Source of the DNA: Paenibacillus sp. SC116
GTDB taxonomy: Bacteria; Bacillota; Bacilli; Paenibacillales; Paenibacillaceae
Direction of reading: 5' to 3'
Assembly: GCF_024733555.1 (NCBI RefSeq)
Contig: NZ_JANIOF010000001.1
Span: 2,290,777-2,354,776, forward strand
Length of the DNA: 64,000 nucleotides
Shown here: in pieces, positions 18,818 to 28,014 of the stretch
Layout: each line of letters opens with the position of its first letter
Position numbering within the stretch: the first letter of the stretch is position 1
Translations under genes and position numbers: made by a program
Notes under the pieces: generated by a model
Told to the model about the DNA's origin: nothing
Database searches by the model: none
Seen by the model: the letters and a program-made list of their open reading frames with translations, nothing else

Positions 18818-19762
18818 ATGTTTAAGAAAACAGCCATCACAGTTATGACTCTCATCCTTGGATTGAATCTGCTTACTGCTTGTAGCAATAACAGCTCCTC
18901 TAACACTCCTAAAGATACGCAGCAGACAAAAGCTTATGTACCAACTGAACTGAAAGTGCAATTCGTCCCTTCACAAAATGCCGAAACGCTAGAAGCAAAG
19001 GCAAAACCATTAGAAAAACTGTTAAGCGACCAACTTGGCATTCCCGTTAAAGTAAGCGTATCCACCAACTACAATACGATTATTGAGGCATTGGCATCCA
19101 AACAAGTCGACATTGGCTTCTTACCTCCTAATGCCTATGTTCTTGCTCATGACACAAAGAAAACAGCTGATATTCTGTTGCAGGCGCAACGATTTGGTGT
19201 GGAAGACGCAACTGGAGCTAATACAACAGAGCTAGTGGACTACTACAAAGCGATGATTGTTGTAAAGAAAGAATCCCCCATTCAAAAAATAAAGGACTTA
19301 AAAGGCAAAAAAATCGCTTGGCAGGACGTCACGTCTTCAGCAGGTTATGTATGGCCGGCCTATGAAATGAAGAAAGCAGGTGTCGATCCTGATGCCGATG
19401 TGACAGGCATAACCGTAAAGGGTCATGACAAAGCATTGCTCGCAGTATTGAACGGTGATGTTGATGCCGCTGCCGTCTTTCAAGATGCCCGCAACATTAT
19501 TATTAAAGACATCCCTGATATTATGCAGACCACTCGTGTCGTAGCCTTTACCTCCCCTATTCCAAATGATACGATCTCCGTTCGTAATGATATGAGCGAA
19601 GAGTGGCGCACTAAAATACAAGATGCCTTTATCGCAATCGGTAAAGATCCAGCAGGTCAGCAAATTATTTCAGATGTCTATTCACACAAAGGCTATATTA
19701 AGTCAGACGACTCCAAGTTCAATATTGTTCGAGATGTGGCGAAGGACGTTGGATTGAAGTAG
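18818..19762 (+). CDS. phnD: phosphonate-type ABC transporter substrate-binding lipoprotein
   Basis: Extracytoplasmic solute-binding protein of 314 aa. A lipoprotein signal peptide ends at the lipobox LLTAC with the lipidated Cys at about residue 22, then a Ser/Asn/Thr-rich linker. The PhnD-family fold is shown by VQFVPSQNAETLEAKAKPLE, SKQVDIGFLPPNAYV, LKGKKIAWQDVTSSAGYVWP and LLAVLNGDVDAAAVFQDAR. The family binds phosphonates, phosphite or related oxyanions. ATG 18818 follows AGGAGG. The partner ATPase and permeases are encoded convergently from the other side of a shared terminator, instead of in one operon. Confidence 0.92.
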   Translation: MFKKTAITVMTLILGLNLLTACSNNSSSNTPKDTQQTKAYVPTELKVQFVPSQNAETLEAKAKPLEKLLSDQLGIPVKVSVSTNYNTIIEALASKQVDIGFLPPNAYVLAHDTKKTADILLQAQRFGVEDATGANTTELVDYYKAMIVVKKESPIQKIKDLKGKKIAWQDVTSSAGYVWPAYEMKKAGVDPDADVTGITVKGHDKALLAVLNGDVDAAAVFQDARNIIIKDIPDIMQTTRVVAFTSPIPNDTISVRNDMSEEWRTKIQDAFIAIGKDPAGQQIISDVYSHKGYIKSDDSKFNIVRDVAKDVGLK

Positions 19763-19818
19763 TGGAAAAGTAAAGTCATATAATCCAACTTATAGCATTT
19801 GGCGGTATAATTATATGA

Positions 19819-19866
19819 AAAGAAGCCTCCGTTTCCGCATATGCAGCGGTTTTGGGGCTTCTTTTT
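19819..19866. terminator. bidirectional terminator between phnD and the phnCEE-hydrolase operon
   Basis: Arms AAGAAGCC and GGCTTCTT enclose a further partly paired CCG/CGG stem with TGCATA-type palindrome. T-runs follow on both strands (TTTTTATAT on plus, TTTTCATAT on minus), so it serves both convergent transcripts. Confidence 0.9.
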
Positions 19867-19898
19867 ATATATTTCACAGAAAACGATCTTTCTGACGA

Positions 19899-20735
19899 TT
19901 AAAGGAGATTTACAAAATGTCGCAGCTCCGTATTAAACCGCTTATCTTCTTCCCAGAATGGTGTGTGACCAACGTCGGGATAATATGATGTTTGCGCGTG
20001 TGCAATGAGTTGAGCATGGCGCTGCGCAGCTATTTTTGTGACAACTTTATCCTCTACACCATGTGTGATCAAGATAGGCAGATTCAACGCGGAGAGCAAA
20101 TCCTTATTGTCTATCGTACGAGCAAATAGTGCTGCATTAATAAAAGGGGGGACAATGGCGTTAAACCCGAGAAAGAAATAATAATCTTGCGGAGAATGCT
20201 TTTTGTGTACACATAATGCTAAAAATCTCTCCAAAGAAGCGATTCTTGTAGCAGCATCATTACATGCGAGCAGTGGGGACAGTTCCAACAGTTCTTTCGT
20301 AGTTTCATCTTCGTTATTCGCGGTTATCGTTCGTGTGCATGCCCCGACAAAATGTATGCCGCGAACATCCATTTCTCCATACATCCGAATATAGTCACAT
20401 ATGACATACCCCGCGTACGACCAACCAATTAGGAGCGGTCGGTTAAGCGACAACGATTGAATGACCGCATGGATATCCTTCGCCCACACACTGGAGTCTG
20501 CGTATGCATTTTTGGGCTTATCAGACCAACCATGACCTCGTAAATCCATGGTCACGATCCGAAAATCGTCAGCAAGTTCGGAATCTGTCTGCTTCATCCA
20601 GCATAAACGAGATTGTAATGCACCGTGAATAAATAAGAGCGGCGTTCCTTTAGGGTTCCCATATTCCTCTACATGAAGGTTTACACCATTTGCGCCTACT
20701 ACTTTATACGTTCTTAGCGGCTTTTTATTGCTCAT
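19899..20735 (-). CDS. alpha/beta hydrolase in the phn operon
   Basis: Serine hydrolase of 278 aa. ATG 20735 follows AAAGGGG at about 10 bases; the longer frame from 20759 has no better site. It shows LLFIHGALQSRLCW (oxyanion loop), nucleophile elbow GWSYAGYV with Ser near residue 102, acid in THGVEDKVV and histidine in DVGHTPFWEED. It resembles proline iminopeptidase or haloalkane-dehalogenase-like enzymes of the AB hydrolase 1 family. It is the last gene of the phnC-phnE-phnE operon, 81 bases downstream of phnE, so it might process the imported compound. That link is inference. Confidence 0.85.
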   Translation of the reverse strand: MSNKKPLRTYKVVGANGVNLHVEEYGNPKGTPLLFIHGALQSRLCWMKQTDSELADDFRIVTMDLRGHGWSDKPKNAYADSSVWAKDIHAVIQSLSLNRPLLIGWSYAGYVICDYIRMYGEMDVRGIHFVGACTRTITANNEDETTKELLELSPLLACNDAATRIASLERFLALCVHKKHSPQDYYFFLGFNAIVPPFINAALFARTIDNKDLLSALNLPILITHGVEDKVVTKIAAQRHAQLIAHAQTSYYPDVGHTPFWEEDKRFNTELRHFVNLL

Positions 20736-20816
20736 GTTATCCACGCCCCTTTGCTCCATATCATTTAAAGAAGCCTCTTCATTATTTACTACTACTAATC
20801 GTTAACACTAAACCGT

Positions 20817-21614
20817 CTATACGATCTTTCGCCGTACATAATTAGAAATCATATCGACAACACTGACTGTTATTATAATGCCAAGTAAAATAATGCCCAC
20901 CCGCGACCAATTCCGGCTATCCAAAGCGAAAATTAAAGGTGTGCCAATGCCTCCTGCGCCAATAATACCTAGAATGGTAGCCGAACGCACATTGATTTCG
21001 AATCGATACAACGTATAAGACATAAATTCAGGCAGTACTTGCGGAATAACTGCGTACCACAGTACTTGCAGCCGATTCGCACCACAAGCAAGCAATGCCT
21101 CAGCTGGACCGCGATCTATTTTCTCAATTGCTTCCGCATACAACTTGCCGAGCATACCGATCGAATGTAGACCGAGTGCAAGAATACCCGCATAAGCGCC
21201 AGGACCAACCGCCTTTATAAACATAATGGCCATCACAATCTCCGGAAACGTACGAATAAAACTGAGTACAAACTTGCCAACACCACTTGACCATTTCCAT
21301 CGATTCATGTTGGTTGAGGCCCAAAATGCAAACGGGATACACAGCACCGCAGAAATGAACGTGCCCAGCCATGCGATTGCTAGCGTATCGATCATTCCTC
21401 GCAGCAAGTCCTCACCGTCTGCCAAGTAGACATAATCCCAATCCGGATTTACGATTCCTTGCATAATAGCAACAGTAACTGTGCCCGCATTTTCCCGGAT
21501 CCCTGAAAATTCAATACCTGTGAAAGACCATACGTATACGATCGCAACAACAACCGCAACCAACCACCAACGAATACGCAACCATGGATGCCTTGTCAAT
21601 TGAATGTTTTTCAT
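20817..21614 (-). CDS. phnE: phosphonate-type ABC transporter permease (second)
   Basis: Inner-membrane permease of 265 aa with five to six helices. The ABC permease EAA-type loop is visible in AIEKIDRGPAEALLACGANRLQVLWYAVIPQVLPEF, and the C-terminal half carries ILGIIGAGGIGTPLIFALD, typical of PhnE. ATG 21614 overlaps the stop of the preceding phnE by four bases (ATGA), indicating coupled translation. The two permeases differ enough to form a heterodimer, as in PhnE1/PhnE2 systems. Confidence 0.93.
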   Translation of the reverse strand: MKNIQLTRHPWLRIRWWLVAVVVAIVYVWSFTGIEFSGIRENAGTVTVAIMQGIVNPDWDYVYLADGEDLLRGMIDTLAIAWLGTFISAVLCIPFAFWASTNMNRWKWSSGVGKFVLSFIRTFPEIVMAIMFIKAVGPGAYAGILALGLHSIGMLGKLYAEAIEKIDRGPAEALLACGANRLQVLWYAVIPQVLPEFMSYTLYRFEINVRSATILGIIGAGGIGTPLIFALDSRNWSRVGIILLGIIITVSVVDMISNYVRRKIV

Positions 21615-22435
21615 AGCAGTTTCTCCTGTACGCGATAGCTAATATAGTCGATCACCAACACAATAACGAGTGTCAATAAAATAATCATGCATGCGCGATC
21701 ATACCGCAGTTGATCCAATACTCGTGTTAGCAGCAAGCCAATACCTCCCGCGCCTACAAGTCCAAGCACTCCAGCTGCACGCACATTTACTTCAAACGTA
21801 TAGAGAAAGTAGCTTATGAACTGCGCTGTAACTTGTGGAATGACGCCGAATCTAATCCATTGCAGCTTATTTGCACCAACTGCGGTCATCGCCTCGAGTG
21901 GACCTGGATCAATGGATTCAATGGATTCATACAACAGCTTTGAAATTAAACCAAATGAAAACAGAATCAAAGCAGCAACTCCAGCTACGGGCCCTAATCC
22001 GAAAATAGCTACAAATATAGCAGCAAACAACAGATCAGGAACGGTGCGTATAAGATTAAGCAATAACCTTGCCGGAATATAGAGCCATTTGCTCCTCGTT
22101 ACATTTCCTGAGGCCAACAGTGCTATCGGAATAGCAAGCAAGGCACCAATCGTAGTGCCAAGTATAGCCATCTGAACCGTCTCCATCATAGGTGCCCAAA
22201 TCGTCGTTAAATAACTCCAATCAGGCGGAAACATTTCGACGAGCAACTTGCCCATCTCCGGCGCCCCCGTCACGAGCTGTGTTAATGTCGCGTCTGTACG
22301 CTCTGCACTTAACCAGAGCAGCACAATAATAAAGGCAAAGGTCATCATCGACTTCGTTTGAGATGGCTTTACAATGGATGGCGCCCCCTCATTTTCACCA
22401 TTAGTTGGTGGCGGTGTCATGCTTATGGGACTCAT
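21611..22435 (-). CDS. phnE: phosphonate-type ABC transporter permease (first)
   Basis: Permease of 274 aa, paralogous to the following gene. The N-terminal cytoplasmic tail is Pro/Asn-rich ([16 protein letters not shown]), followed by helices, the EAA loop [20 protein letters not shown] and the segment [20 protein letters not shown]. The start ATG 22435 overlaps the phnC stop by four bases and follows GGGGGTG. It forms the membrane channel with the second permease, energised by PhnC and fed by PhnD. Confidence 0.93.
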   Translation of the reverse strand: MSPISMTPPPTNGENEGAPSIVKPSQTKSMMTFAFIIVLLWLSAERTDATLTQLVTGAPEMGKLLVEMFPPDWSYLTTIWAPMMETVQMAILGTTIGALLAIPIALLASGNVTRSKWLYIPARLLLNLIRTVPDLLFAAIFVAIFGLGPVAGVAALILFSFGLISKLLYESIESIDPGPLEAMTAVGANKLQWIRFGVIPQVTAQFISYFLYTFEVNVRAAGVLGLVGAGGIGLLLTRVLDQLRYDRACMIILLTLVIVLVIDYISYRVQEKLL

Positions 22436-23208
22436 AGAGCTTCACCCCCTATGATTGCCGCTTCCTCACGCAGCGAACGGCCATAAATGTGAGTGAATCG
22501 CTCTTCAGTGGCCTCCCCCACAGGACCATCGAACACAATCTGACCTGCACGCAGACCAATAATTCTCGTGGCATATTGCCGGGCCAGATCGATATCGTGC
22601 AGATTAACGACCATCGTAATGCCAAGCTCTTGATTGATTCGTTGCAAGTCATCCATCACTTGCCGCGTCGTCAATGGATCAAGCGATGCGACTGGCTCAT
22701 CAGCCAGTATAATCTTTGCTTCCTGCGCTAATGCTCGCGCGATCGATACCCGCTGCTGCTGGCCTCCTGACAGCTGATCAGCCCGTATATAGGCCTTCTC
22801 CTGAATGTTGACTCGTGCTAACGCATTCAAGGCCAACTGGACATCTTCCTTAGGAAATAAACCAAGCAGCGTACGGATCGTAGAATGATAGCCAACCCTA
22901 CCTGACAGCACATTACGTATAACCGAAGAACGTTTAACAAGATTGAAGCTTTGAAAAATCATACCGATGCTGCGCCGCATATGACGCAGTTCTTCTCCTC
23001 GAGCATGTGTGATCGAATTACCGTCTACCATAATATCGCCAGAAGAAATTTCATGCAGTCGATTAATCGAGCGCAGCAGTGTCGACTTGCCTGCACCAGA
23101 CAAACCAACAATAACGACAAATTCTCCACTATGTATCGTGACATCCACTTCTTGCAAACCAACCGTTCCGTTTGAGTACAGCTTAGAGACGCGACGAAAT
23201 TCAATCAT
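22432..23208 (-). CDS. phnC: phosphonate-type ABC transporter ATPase
   Basis: ATP-binding subunit of 258 aa. Walker A is [11 protein letters not shown] near residues 35-45, Q-loop is in [14 protein letters not shown], the signature [15 protein letters not shown] follows, then Walker [14 protein letters not shown] and switch histidine in [18 protein letters not shown] and the [16 protein letters not shown] region are typical of PhnC. First gene of the operon phnC-phnE-phnE-hydrolase. Start ATG 23208 follows a G-rich ribosome site. No C-P lyase or phosphonatase gene is seen, so the substrate could be phosphonate, phosphite or an ester. Confidence 0.93.
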   Translation of the reverse strand: MIEFRRVSKLYSNGTVGLQEVDVTIHSGEFVVIVGLSGAGKSTLLRSINRLHEISSGDIMVDGNSITHARGEELRHMRRSIGMIFQSFNLVKRSSVIRNVLSGRVGYHSTIRTLLGLFPKEDVQLALNALARVNIQEKAYIRADQLSGGQQQRVSIARALAQEAKIILADEPVASLDPLTTRQVMDDLQRINQELGITMVVNLHDIDLARQYATRIIGLRAGQIVFDGPVGEATEERFTHIYGRSLREEAAIIGGEAL

Positions 23209-23243
23209 CTTGCACGCTCCCCCCTGAAACTACTTCAAAATAA

Positions 23244-23320
23244 AAATGAAGCGAGACCTATCATGCAGACTGGATGCAAACATTGTGCACACTGTATACT
23301 ATGAGGGACTCGCTTCATTT
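23244..23320 (-). terminator. long-loop hairpin between the secreted-protein gene and phnC
   Basis: Perfect 12-bp arms AAATGAAGCGAG (23244-23255) and CTCGCTTCATTT (23309-23320) separated by 53 bases; the minus strand continues TTTATTTTGAAG. It probably terminates the upstream secreted-protein gene. Its place 36 bases before phnC also permits an attenuator role. Confidence 0.65.
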
Positions 23321-23355
23321 AATTAATGGTTGATATAGCTATATTGATGTTGTTA

Positions 23356-24939
23356 TTAGTTTGGTGTAATCGTGATCGAATTGGTCACTACATTCGACTT
23401 GCCTGAGCGCAAACGAATGGTAGCTGCACCTGTCTTGCTAGGCTCTGTTCGTACCGTGATTGTTTTGCAGCCATTACCAAGACCATCTGTCTGTAGTGAA
23501 ACGGCTTGATAACCATAAGTCGTTGGCCATGTGCCATCTGAATTTTGAATTTGTCCGATCTGCTGACCACCAGTTACATAAATGCCTAGCTGTAAATCCA
23601 GCGTTGTATTCGGAGCAGCTTTGCTTACTTTTACACAAACACTGAACGGTTGCCCAGCCTTAATTGATGCTGGATATTCTAGTGTATATGCTGGGGTAAC
23701 TGGACCTGGGCCCGGTCCTGGACCAGGATTCGTCGAACCTGTGTAACCAAAGGATCCTGGCTTAAAGGAAGACTGATCCCACCACTTGTATCCAGTGGCT
23801 GGTACTGCCCACGGTTCAGGCTTCGGTTCCGTACTTTGTTGAGGAATTTCATAGCTGTGTAGAGCTGTCGGCTGATCGAGTTGCAAGCCAGGCACTTGCG
23901 TAAAGTTCGTATACGCCTCGTCATGGGACAGCCAATTCACAACGTTTACGAGTAATTTAGCATCATCAACTTCTTTGAAGCCATCATATGTCTTTTTCGC
24001 TTGACCATTTTCTTCGCGTAAGTACTTAGGCGTAATATCTTCTACAGGTGAAGAGTCACCAATAAAGGCTGCCTTGCCCTTCGTTACTTTGGAAATCGCA
24101 ACATACGGACCCTCTGCAACGCCGCCGCCGTTGTAGATGCCATCATCTACTGCATGCGGCCATTTGTCAGTCGTTTGCGGGAGATAGACAATTCCTTTAG
24201 CGATTGCCGGATTCGTAACAGCCAATGTGGAACCTGCATGCATCGCTACCCCTTGCACACCTTCTGTAATACCGAATGATTGCTCTTTCGGCACAATGTT
24301 ATTAGCTGTAACGTTGCCAATTGAATTGTAGCGGAAGCGAACACCGAAGTTGTCGGAAAGCCAATCAGAGCTGCTCACGTTCTGCATCGCAACAGAACCT
24401 GCCTCATCTGCACTCATCCCTTTGGCTGGGTTCTCATATGCGCCACGACGGTAGCCATTGAACACTTCTGAAGAGTCCCATCTGTTTTTGTTGCGATCTG
24501 CATTGTAGTGGTCGCTAATAAAAAATATGCTGCCACCTTCTTGAACATACTTGAGTAATGCTGCTTGTTCGGAAGATTTGTAAGGATTGTTTGCTTCTGG
24601 AATAACAAATACATCATACTGCTGAAGATTTTCGAAGGTAATCGGTGTGGATTGGCGAAGCTCTTTAACATAATAACCTGAGGTCGCTAGGGCTTGGGCG
24701 AAATCAGAAAACGCACCATCGATGACCCAATCTGCTGCACCTGCTGTTTGACCATGCGTATTGTCAAACAGTACTTTCTTGCCGTTTGCCGTTCCAACAG
24801 GGTTAATAATTGGCGCTGGATCGAGCGGCCCTTCTGCCGAGGCTGTCCTTCCATCACTTGCCCATACGGTAAATAGGGAGAAGGTAAGTGATAAAGCGAG
24901 GAATGACTTGAACCATTTTGAAGTTATCTTTTTGACCAA
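23356..24939 (-). CDS. secreted protein with gatase/DUF4350-like and C-terminal beta domains
   Basis: Exported protein of 527 aa. TTG 24939 is the likely start, 6 bases after GGAGGTG, giving MVKKITSKWFKSF and a Sec signal peptide cleaved near TASAEG. The N-terminal domain (about 45-340) begins KVLFDNTHGQTAGAADW and includes VFVIPEANNPY, GGSIFFISDHYNAD and AAFIGDSSPVED, a flavodoxin/gatase-like fold of the DUF4350/ThuA kind. A Pro/Gly spacer (STNPGPGPGPGPVTP) leads to a beta-sandwich of about 110 residues with two cysteines. The enzymatic role is unknown. A similar GQGRVIVAGDEDF element occurs in the M60 peptidase encoded in this window. Confidence 0.7.
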   Translation of the reverse strand: MVKKITSKWFKSFLALSLTFSLFTVWASDGRTASAEGPLDPAPIINPVGTANGKKVLFDNTHGQTAGAADWVIDGAFSDFAQALATSGYYVKELRQSTPITFENLQQYDVFVIPEANNPYKSSEQAALLKYVQEGGSIFFISDHYNADRNKNRWDSSEVFNGYRRGAYENPAKGMSADEAGSVAMQNVSSSDWLSDNFGVRFRYNSIGNVTANNIVPKEQSFGITEGVQGVAMHAGSTLAVTNPAIAKGIVYLPQTTDKWPHAVDDGIYNGGGVAEGPYVAISKVTKGKAAFIGDSSPVEDITPKYLREENGQAKKTYDGFKEVDDAKLLVNVVNWLSHDEAYTNFTQVPGLQLDQPTALHSYEIPQQSTEPKPEPWAVPATGYKWWDQSSFKPGSFGYTGSTNPGPGPGPGPVTPAYTLEYPASIKAGQPFSVCVKVSKAAPNTTLDLQLGIYVTGGQQIGQIQNSDGTWPTTYGYQAVSLQTDGLGNGCKTITVRTEPSKTGAATIRLRSGKSNVVTNSITITPN

Positions 24940-25142
24940 AAACAACACCTCCAAGTGGATAAATAAGGTTCTTTCTTCTTAAATGTAAATGATATTTGAA
25001 TGTTGTCAATATCAATGGCTACCAGCTCTTACAATAATGTAAAAGACATGCGGAAATGATATCGATATATTAACCATTGTTTGATTAATAGAGTTGGCCC
25101 GCTTATTATTTTTCATTACTATTGGAGTTGAGGAGATGTCCT

Positions 25143-25778
25143 ATGCACATTCGTTCGAAAGCAAGACTTTGTTTTTTCCTATACATAGGGATGCTATTTT
25201 ACTTTGACACAGCATATTCGTTCATGACATTCAACTTATTTCTTGCTTTTGCAGCATTGGAGCTTTCATATTTGCTGCCGTTATTTAAAATAAAAACGAA
25301 GAGTGAAATACCTATAAGTTTTCTTTTCTATCTCATTTTCATTCTTATGTCACCAAATGTTTTCTATGTCGTCACCGATCTCATTCATTTAAAAAGATTT
25401 GATTTCAATTACCGCCAAGGGATCATTGTTATGGAATGGTGGAACTTTTTCGTATTAGTGAGCGGTGTATTGCTGGCCATTTACTTCTATATCCTAATGA
25501 CGAATCAAGTCCGACAATTATTACAATCCTTTCAATGGAGAGCAAGCTCAGTTACGTTTGGCATGTTCATCTTTCTACTGCTCACTAGCTTTGGCATTTT
25601 CATTGGCAGGTTTTTGCGATTCCACTCGGTCCACTTGTTTATAGAGCCATGGTCCTTGATCGAACGTGTCTGGTACGCCATAGATAGAAACGCACTCTTA
25701 TTCATACTCTGGATGACTGTATTGCAAGTAATCATTGTTTGGTTATTCGGACGCAACGAGAAAAGGGGTGAGCAATGA
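25143..25778 (+). CDS. DUF1361 family integral membrane protein
   Basis: Membrane protein of 211 aa with about six helices. ATG 25143 follows GAGGAG by 7 bases. The family hallmark, proline-asparagine then tyrosine and TDLIHL (MSPNVFYVVTDLIHLKRFDF), is near residues 77-96, and GIFIGRFLRFHS and WSL segments fit the C-terminal half. The function of DUF1361 is not established. The stop overlaps the next gene by four bases. Confidence 0.85.
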   Translation: MHIRSKARLCFFLYIGMLFYFDTAYSFMTFNLFLAFAALELSYLLPLFKIKTKSEIPISFLFYLIFILMSPNVFYVVTDLIHLKRFDFNYRQGIIVMEWWNFFVLVSGVLLAIYFYILMTNQVRQLLQSFQWRASSVTFGMFIFLLLTSFGIFIGRFLRFHSVHLFIEPWSLIERVWYAIDRNALLFILWMTVLQVIIVWLFGRNEKRGEQ

Positions 25779-26128
25779 TGCTGAGCGAAAAATACGAGGC
25801 GGGATTCATGTTTAGTGAAGCATATGGAGGGACACAACTGTTAGTATTGTTTCTATGTCTCGGGGCTATCGTACTCCTATCCCAAGTTTATATTGCACAA
25901 TATATGTATAAGCAAGAACAATCTATATGGTGGGCTCTCGTAGGAGGGCTGCTGCCATTTGGGCTAAATATTTACCTCTATCAAATTTGCAAATTCGAAA
26001 AACAGATTGGATACAACCTTGACAACGTATCGCCACAGCAGCGTAGAAGTTGGCGATTGATGTATATGTTGGCCTTGTCGCAATATATGCTGCTGTTCGT
26101 TCTAATTGGCTGGCTTACGTCTCCGTAA
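25775..26128 (+). CDS. small three-helix membrane protein
   Basis: I do not recognise this 117-residue protein. It has three hydrophobic segments: LLVLFLCLGAIVLLSQVYIA, ALVGGLLPFGLNIYLYQIC and MLALSQYMLLFVLIGWL. A basic stretch, PQQRRSWR, lies before the last. ATG 25775 overlaps the stop of the DUF1361 gene (ATGA), so both are probably made and used together. It is the last host gene before the prophage lysis module, which is convergent. Confidence 0.75.
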   Translation: MMLSEKYEAGFMFSEAYGGTQLLVLFLCLGAIVLLSQVYIAQYMYKQEQSIWWALVGGLLPFGLNIYLYQICKFEKQIGYNLDNVSPQQRRSWRLMYMLALSQYMLLFVLIGWLTSP

Positions 26129-26167
26129 CAATAATAACAATAACGACGATTCTATTCTCCAGATTGA

Positions 26168-26204
26168 GGCTCAAGTAATCTACAGCAATTTACTTGAGCC
26201 TTTT
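26168..26204. terminator. terminator at the left host-prophage junction
   Basis: Arms GGCTCAAGTAA (26168-26178) and TTACTTGAGCC (26190-26200) followed by TTTTC on the plus strand. It ends the DUF1361 operon and lies 58 bases beyond the amidase stop of the prophage. Confidence 0.88.
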
Positions 26205-26261
26205 CTGTGTTCATACGACTAGCAAAAGAAAATTCCATTCGCTCCTTCACCGAGCTACGTA

Positions 26262-27023
26262 CTACTTTGTAATAACTGACACTTTGTCGCCATCCCATAC
26301 GACTTGCGCACCAAGCTGTTCCGCAAGGGATCTGACGGGTGCATAAGTGACACCTTCAATTTCAATACCGCTCTTCACAGGCTTGCCATTGACATCGATA
26401 TGAATTGGTTTATACATGCTTGTTGGCTTGTCCTGCTGTTTTTTCGGCGGCTTATTGCTTGTCGTAATCAGTTTTAAATAGGCAGCTACACCTTCAACAT
26501 GTCCTTCAATCAATGCTTCCAGCACAGCATCCTGCTTCAGCTTACCTGCATCCGATGCGACATCGACAAATAGATTCTCTGTCAATACGGCTGGCATATT
26601 CGATTCACGGCACATATGCAGATCTCCGCGTTTTTGCCCACGATCATTGATACCGAGCGGCTTTAAGCGCTTCATAATCTCGGTATGCACTGCATGTTGA
26701 AAATTAGATGTAGTCGACTGTCCTTTACCTATTCCGTTATAAATAAAGGATTCAAAACCACCCGCTCCACCACCTGCATTACAGTGAACAGAAATAAGCA
26801 AATCAGCCTTAGCCGCATTCGCTTTATTTGTACGCTCAGACAAAGACACATACACATCATTTGACCGGATAAGCAGACAGCGTATCCCCTCGTATCGAGC
26901 TTCCAATCTACGAGCCGCCTCGCTCACGATTTGCAGGGCAATGTCCTTTTCCTTTATACCATTAGCTACGGCTCCAGGATCTTTGCCACCATGACCAGCA
27001 TCCCATGCAACTAGTTTAACCAT
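26262..27023 (-). CDS. phage endolysin: N-acetylmuramoyl-L-alanine amidase (Amidase_3) with CuAO-N-like domain
   Basis: Peptidoglycan hydrolase of 253 aa that releases progeny or, for PBSX-type elements, particles. The catalytic domain carries zinc motifs DAGHGGKDPGA (residues about 8-18), the E in SEAARRLEARY, and SVHCNAGGGAGGFE; the second catalytic Glu is in VLTENLFVD. The C-terminal 50 residues (IHIDVNGKPVKSGIEIEG, YAPVRSLAEQLG) form a copper-amine-oxidase-N type domain common in Paenibacillus. ATG 27023 is 11 bases from GGGAGG; GTG 27032 is too close. It overlaps the holin gene by eight bases. Confidence 0.93.
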   Translation of the reverse strand: MVKLVAWDAGHGGKDPGAVANGIKEKDIALQIVSEAARRLEARYEGIRCLLIRSNDVYVSLSERTNKANAAKADLLISVHCNAGGGAGGFESFIYNGIGKGQSTTSNFQHAVHTEIMKRLKPLGINDRGQKRGDLHMCRESNMPAVLTENLFVDVASDAGKLKQDAVLEALIEGHVEGVAAYLKLITTSNKPPKKQQDKPTSMYKPIHIDVNGKPVKSGIEIEGVTYAPVRSLAEQLGAQVVWDGDKVSVITK

Positions 27024-27264
27024 TACTATCACTGCCTCCCTTCTTCTTGGAAAATTGATAAGCTCCTGTAGCTGACAATCCTACTACCGAAATCAAAATC
27101 AACTTCTGCTGAATGGACTCTGGCACTAAAATAAAAACAGCTGCCACGAAGACAGCTGCTACATGCGTCCATTTATCTTTCAAACCGAAGCCACGGGCTA
27201 CACCAACGTATGCCGCAACGAGCGCGGCAAGCGCCATAATATCATTTGACATCATGATGTCCAT
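27016..27264 (-). CDS. phage holin
   Basis: Small membrane protein of 82 aa with two or three helices (IMALAALVAAYVGVARGFG, VAAVFVAAVFILVPESI and ILISVVGLSATGAYQF) and a charged tail SKKKGGSDSNG, the typical holin layout. It lies between xhlA and the amidase gene, the place of XhlB in PBSX, though I cannot confirm family identity from motifs. Confidence 0.8.
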   Translation of the reverse strand: MDIMMSNDIMALAALVAAYVGVARGFGLKDKWTHVAAVFVAAVFILVPESIQQKLILISVVGLSATGAYQFSKKKGGSDSNG

Positions 27265-27267
27265 GCG

Positions 27268-27522
27268 CTACACCTTCCCGTCCAATACTAATCGTACAAG
27301 AGCCAAAATAACTGCACCAATAACCGTTGTGCTTAGCCAAAAGATAGTTCGATCAATGCGATCAATTCGGTAATGCGCGGACCTCACCGATTGCGACGCT
27401 TCCAAGCCAATATTTTTCGCCTCTAGCGCCGTATCATAAACGTCATGCATTGAGTCCAGCTTTGTCTCAACACGCACGATCCGTTCACGAATTTCTGCTA
27501 GCATTTGTGTTTGTGGGTCCAT
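27268..27522 (-). CDS. xhlA: XhlA-type haemolysin-like lysis protein
   Basis: Protein of 84 aa with an N-terminal heptad-like helix (EIRERIVRVETKLDSMHD), a second helical part and one C-terminal membrane helix (TIFWLSTTVIGAVILALVRL). This matches XhlA of PBSX, which acts with holin and amidase in lysis. ATG 27522 follows AGGAGG. A terminator hairpin lies just upstream, so the lysis genes depend on read-through or a hidden promoter. Confidence 0.88.
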   Translation of the reverse strand: MDPQTQMLAEIRERIVRVETKLDSMHDVYDTALEAKNIGLEASQSVRSAHYRIDRIDRTIFWLSTTVIGAVILALVRLVLDGKV

Positions 27523-27553
27523 ATATGATTTCCTCCTGACTACTCACGCCGAA

Positions 27554-27585
27554 TAAAAAAAGACCAATCGTGTTCGACTGATCTT
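27554..27585 (-). terminator. terminator between tail and lysis genes
   Basis: Arms AAGACCAATCG and CGACTGATCTT pair with two G-U pairs on the minus strand and are followed by TTTTTTT. Only about 30 bases separate it from xhlA, with no clear promoter between, so it may be a partial terminator tuning lysis. Confidence 0.8.
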
Positions 27586-27588
27586 CAC

Positions 27589-27999
27589 TTACATCGGTTG
27601 TAATTTTTGAAGCTGCTTCTCTGAATACGTGAGCTGTGCTAATCCGATTACGTAAATATCTTTATATGCAGCCGGTGCCTCAGGAGTTTCAGGAGATACT
27701 AGCTCAATATCGATGGAACGCTTAGTCTGTACCGTGTAGTCTGCATACTCAAATCGTTCTACCGTTGGTTGTGCATTTGTTTGCTGTTTTCCATCCTCGG
27801 ATTGAAGCAGTTTCGTTTGTTCAATCGTAATACGAGATGTATCGCCCATTATTGTAATTAAATCTTCAAGCTTTTTTGCAACGTTGGCATCAAAATGGAA
27901 CGTAAGCACATCACGTTCTGCGCCTTTCACAAGTTCCTTCCCACCAATTATTCGAATTACAGGGAGCTCCAGCCCATTTTTCATTTTAATAATTGTCAT
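27589..27999 (-). CDS. conserved-looking phage protein of unknown function
   Basis: Protein of 136 aa, soluble and mostly beta/alpha mixed, starting MTIIKMKNGLELPVIRIIGG. It resembles no named PBSX protein to me; its place after the fibre genes and before the lysis cassette corresponds to xkdW/xkdX/xepA in PBSX. The phrase TVQTKRSIDIELVSPETPEAP suggests a beta-rich virion-associated protein. ATG 27999 follows AAAGGG. Confidence 0.75.
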   Translation of the reverse strand: MTIIKMKNGLELPVIRIIGGKELVKGAERDVLTFHFDANVAKKLEDLITIMGDTSRITIEQTKLLQSEDGKQQTNAQPTVERFEYADYTVQTKRSIDIELVSPETPEAPAAYKDIYVIGLAQLTYSEKQLQKLQPM

Positions 28000-28014
28000 A
28001 AGATCAACCCTTTC

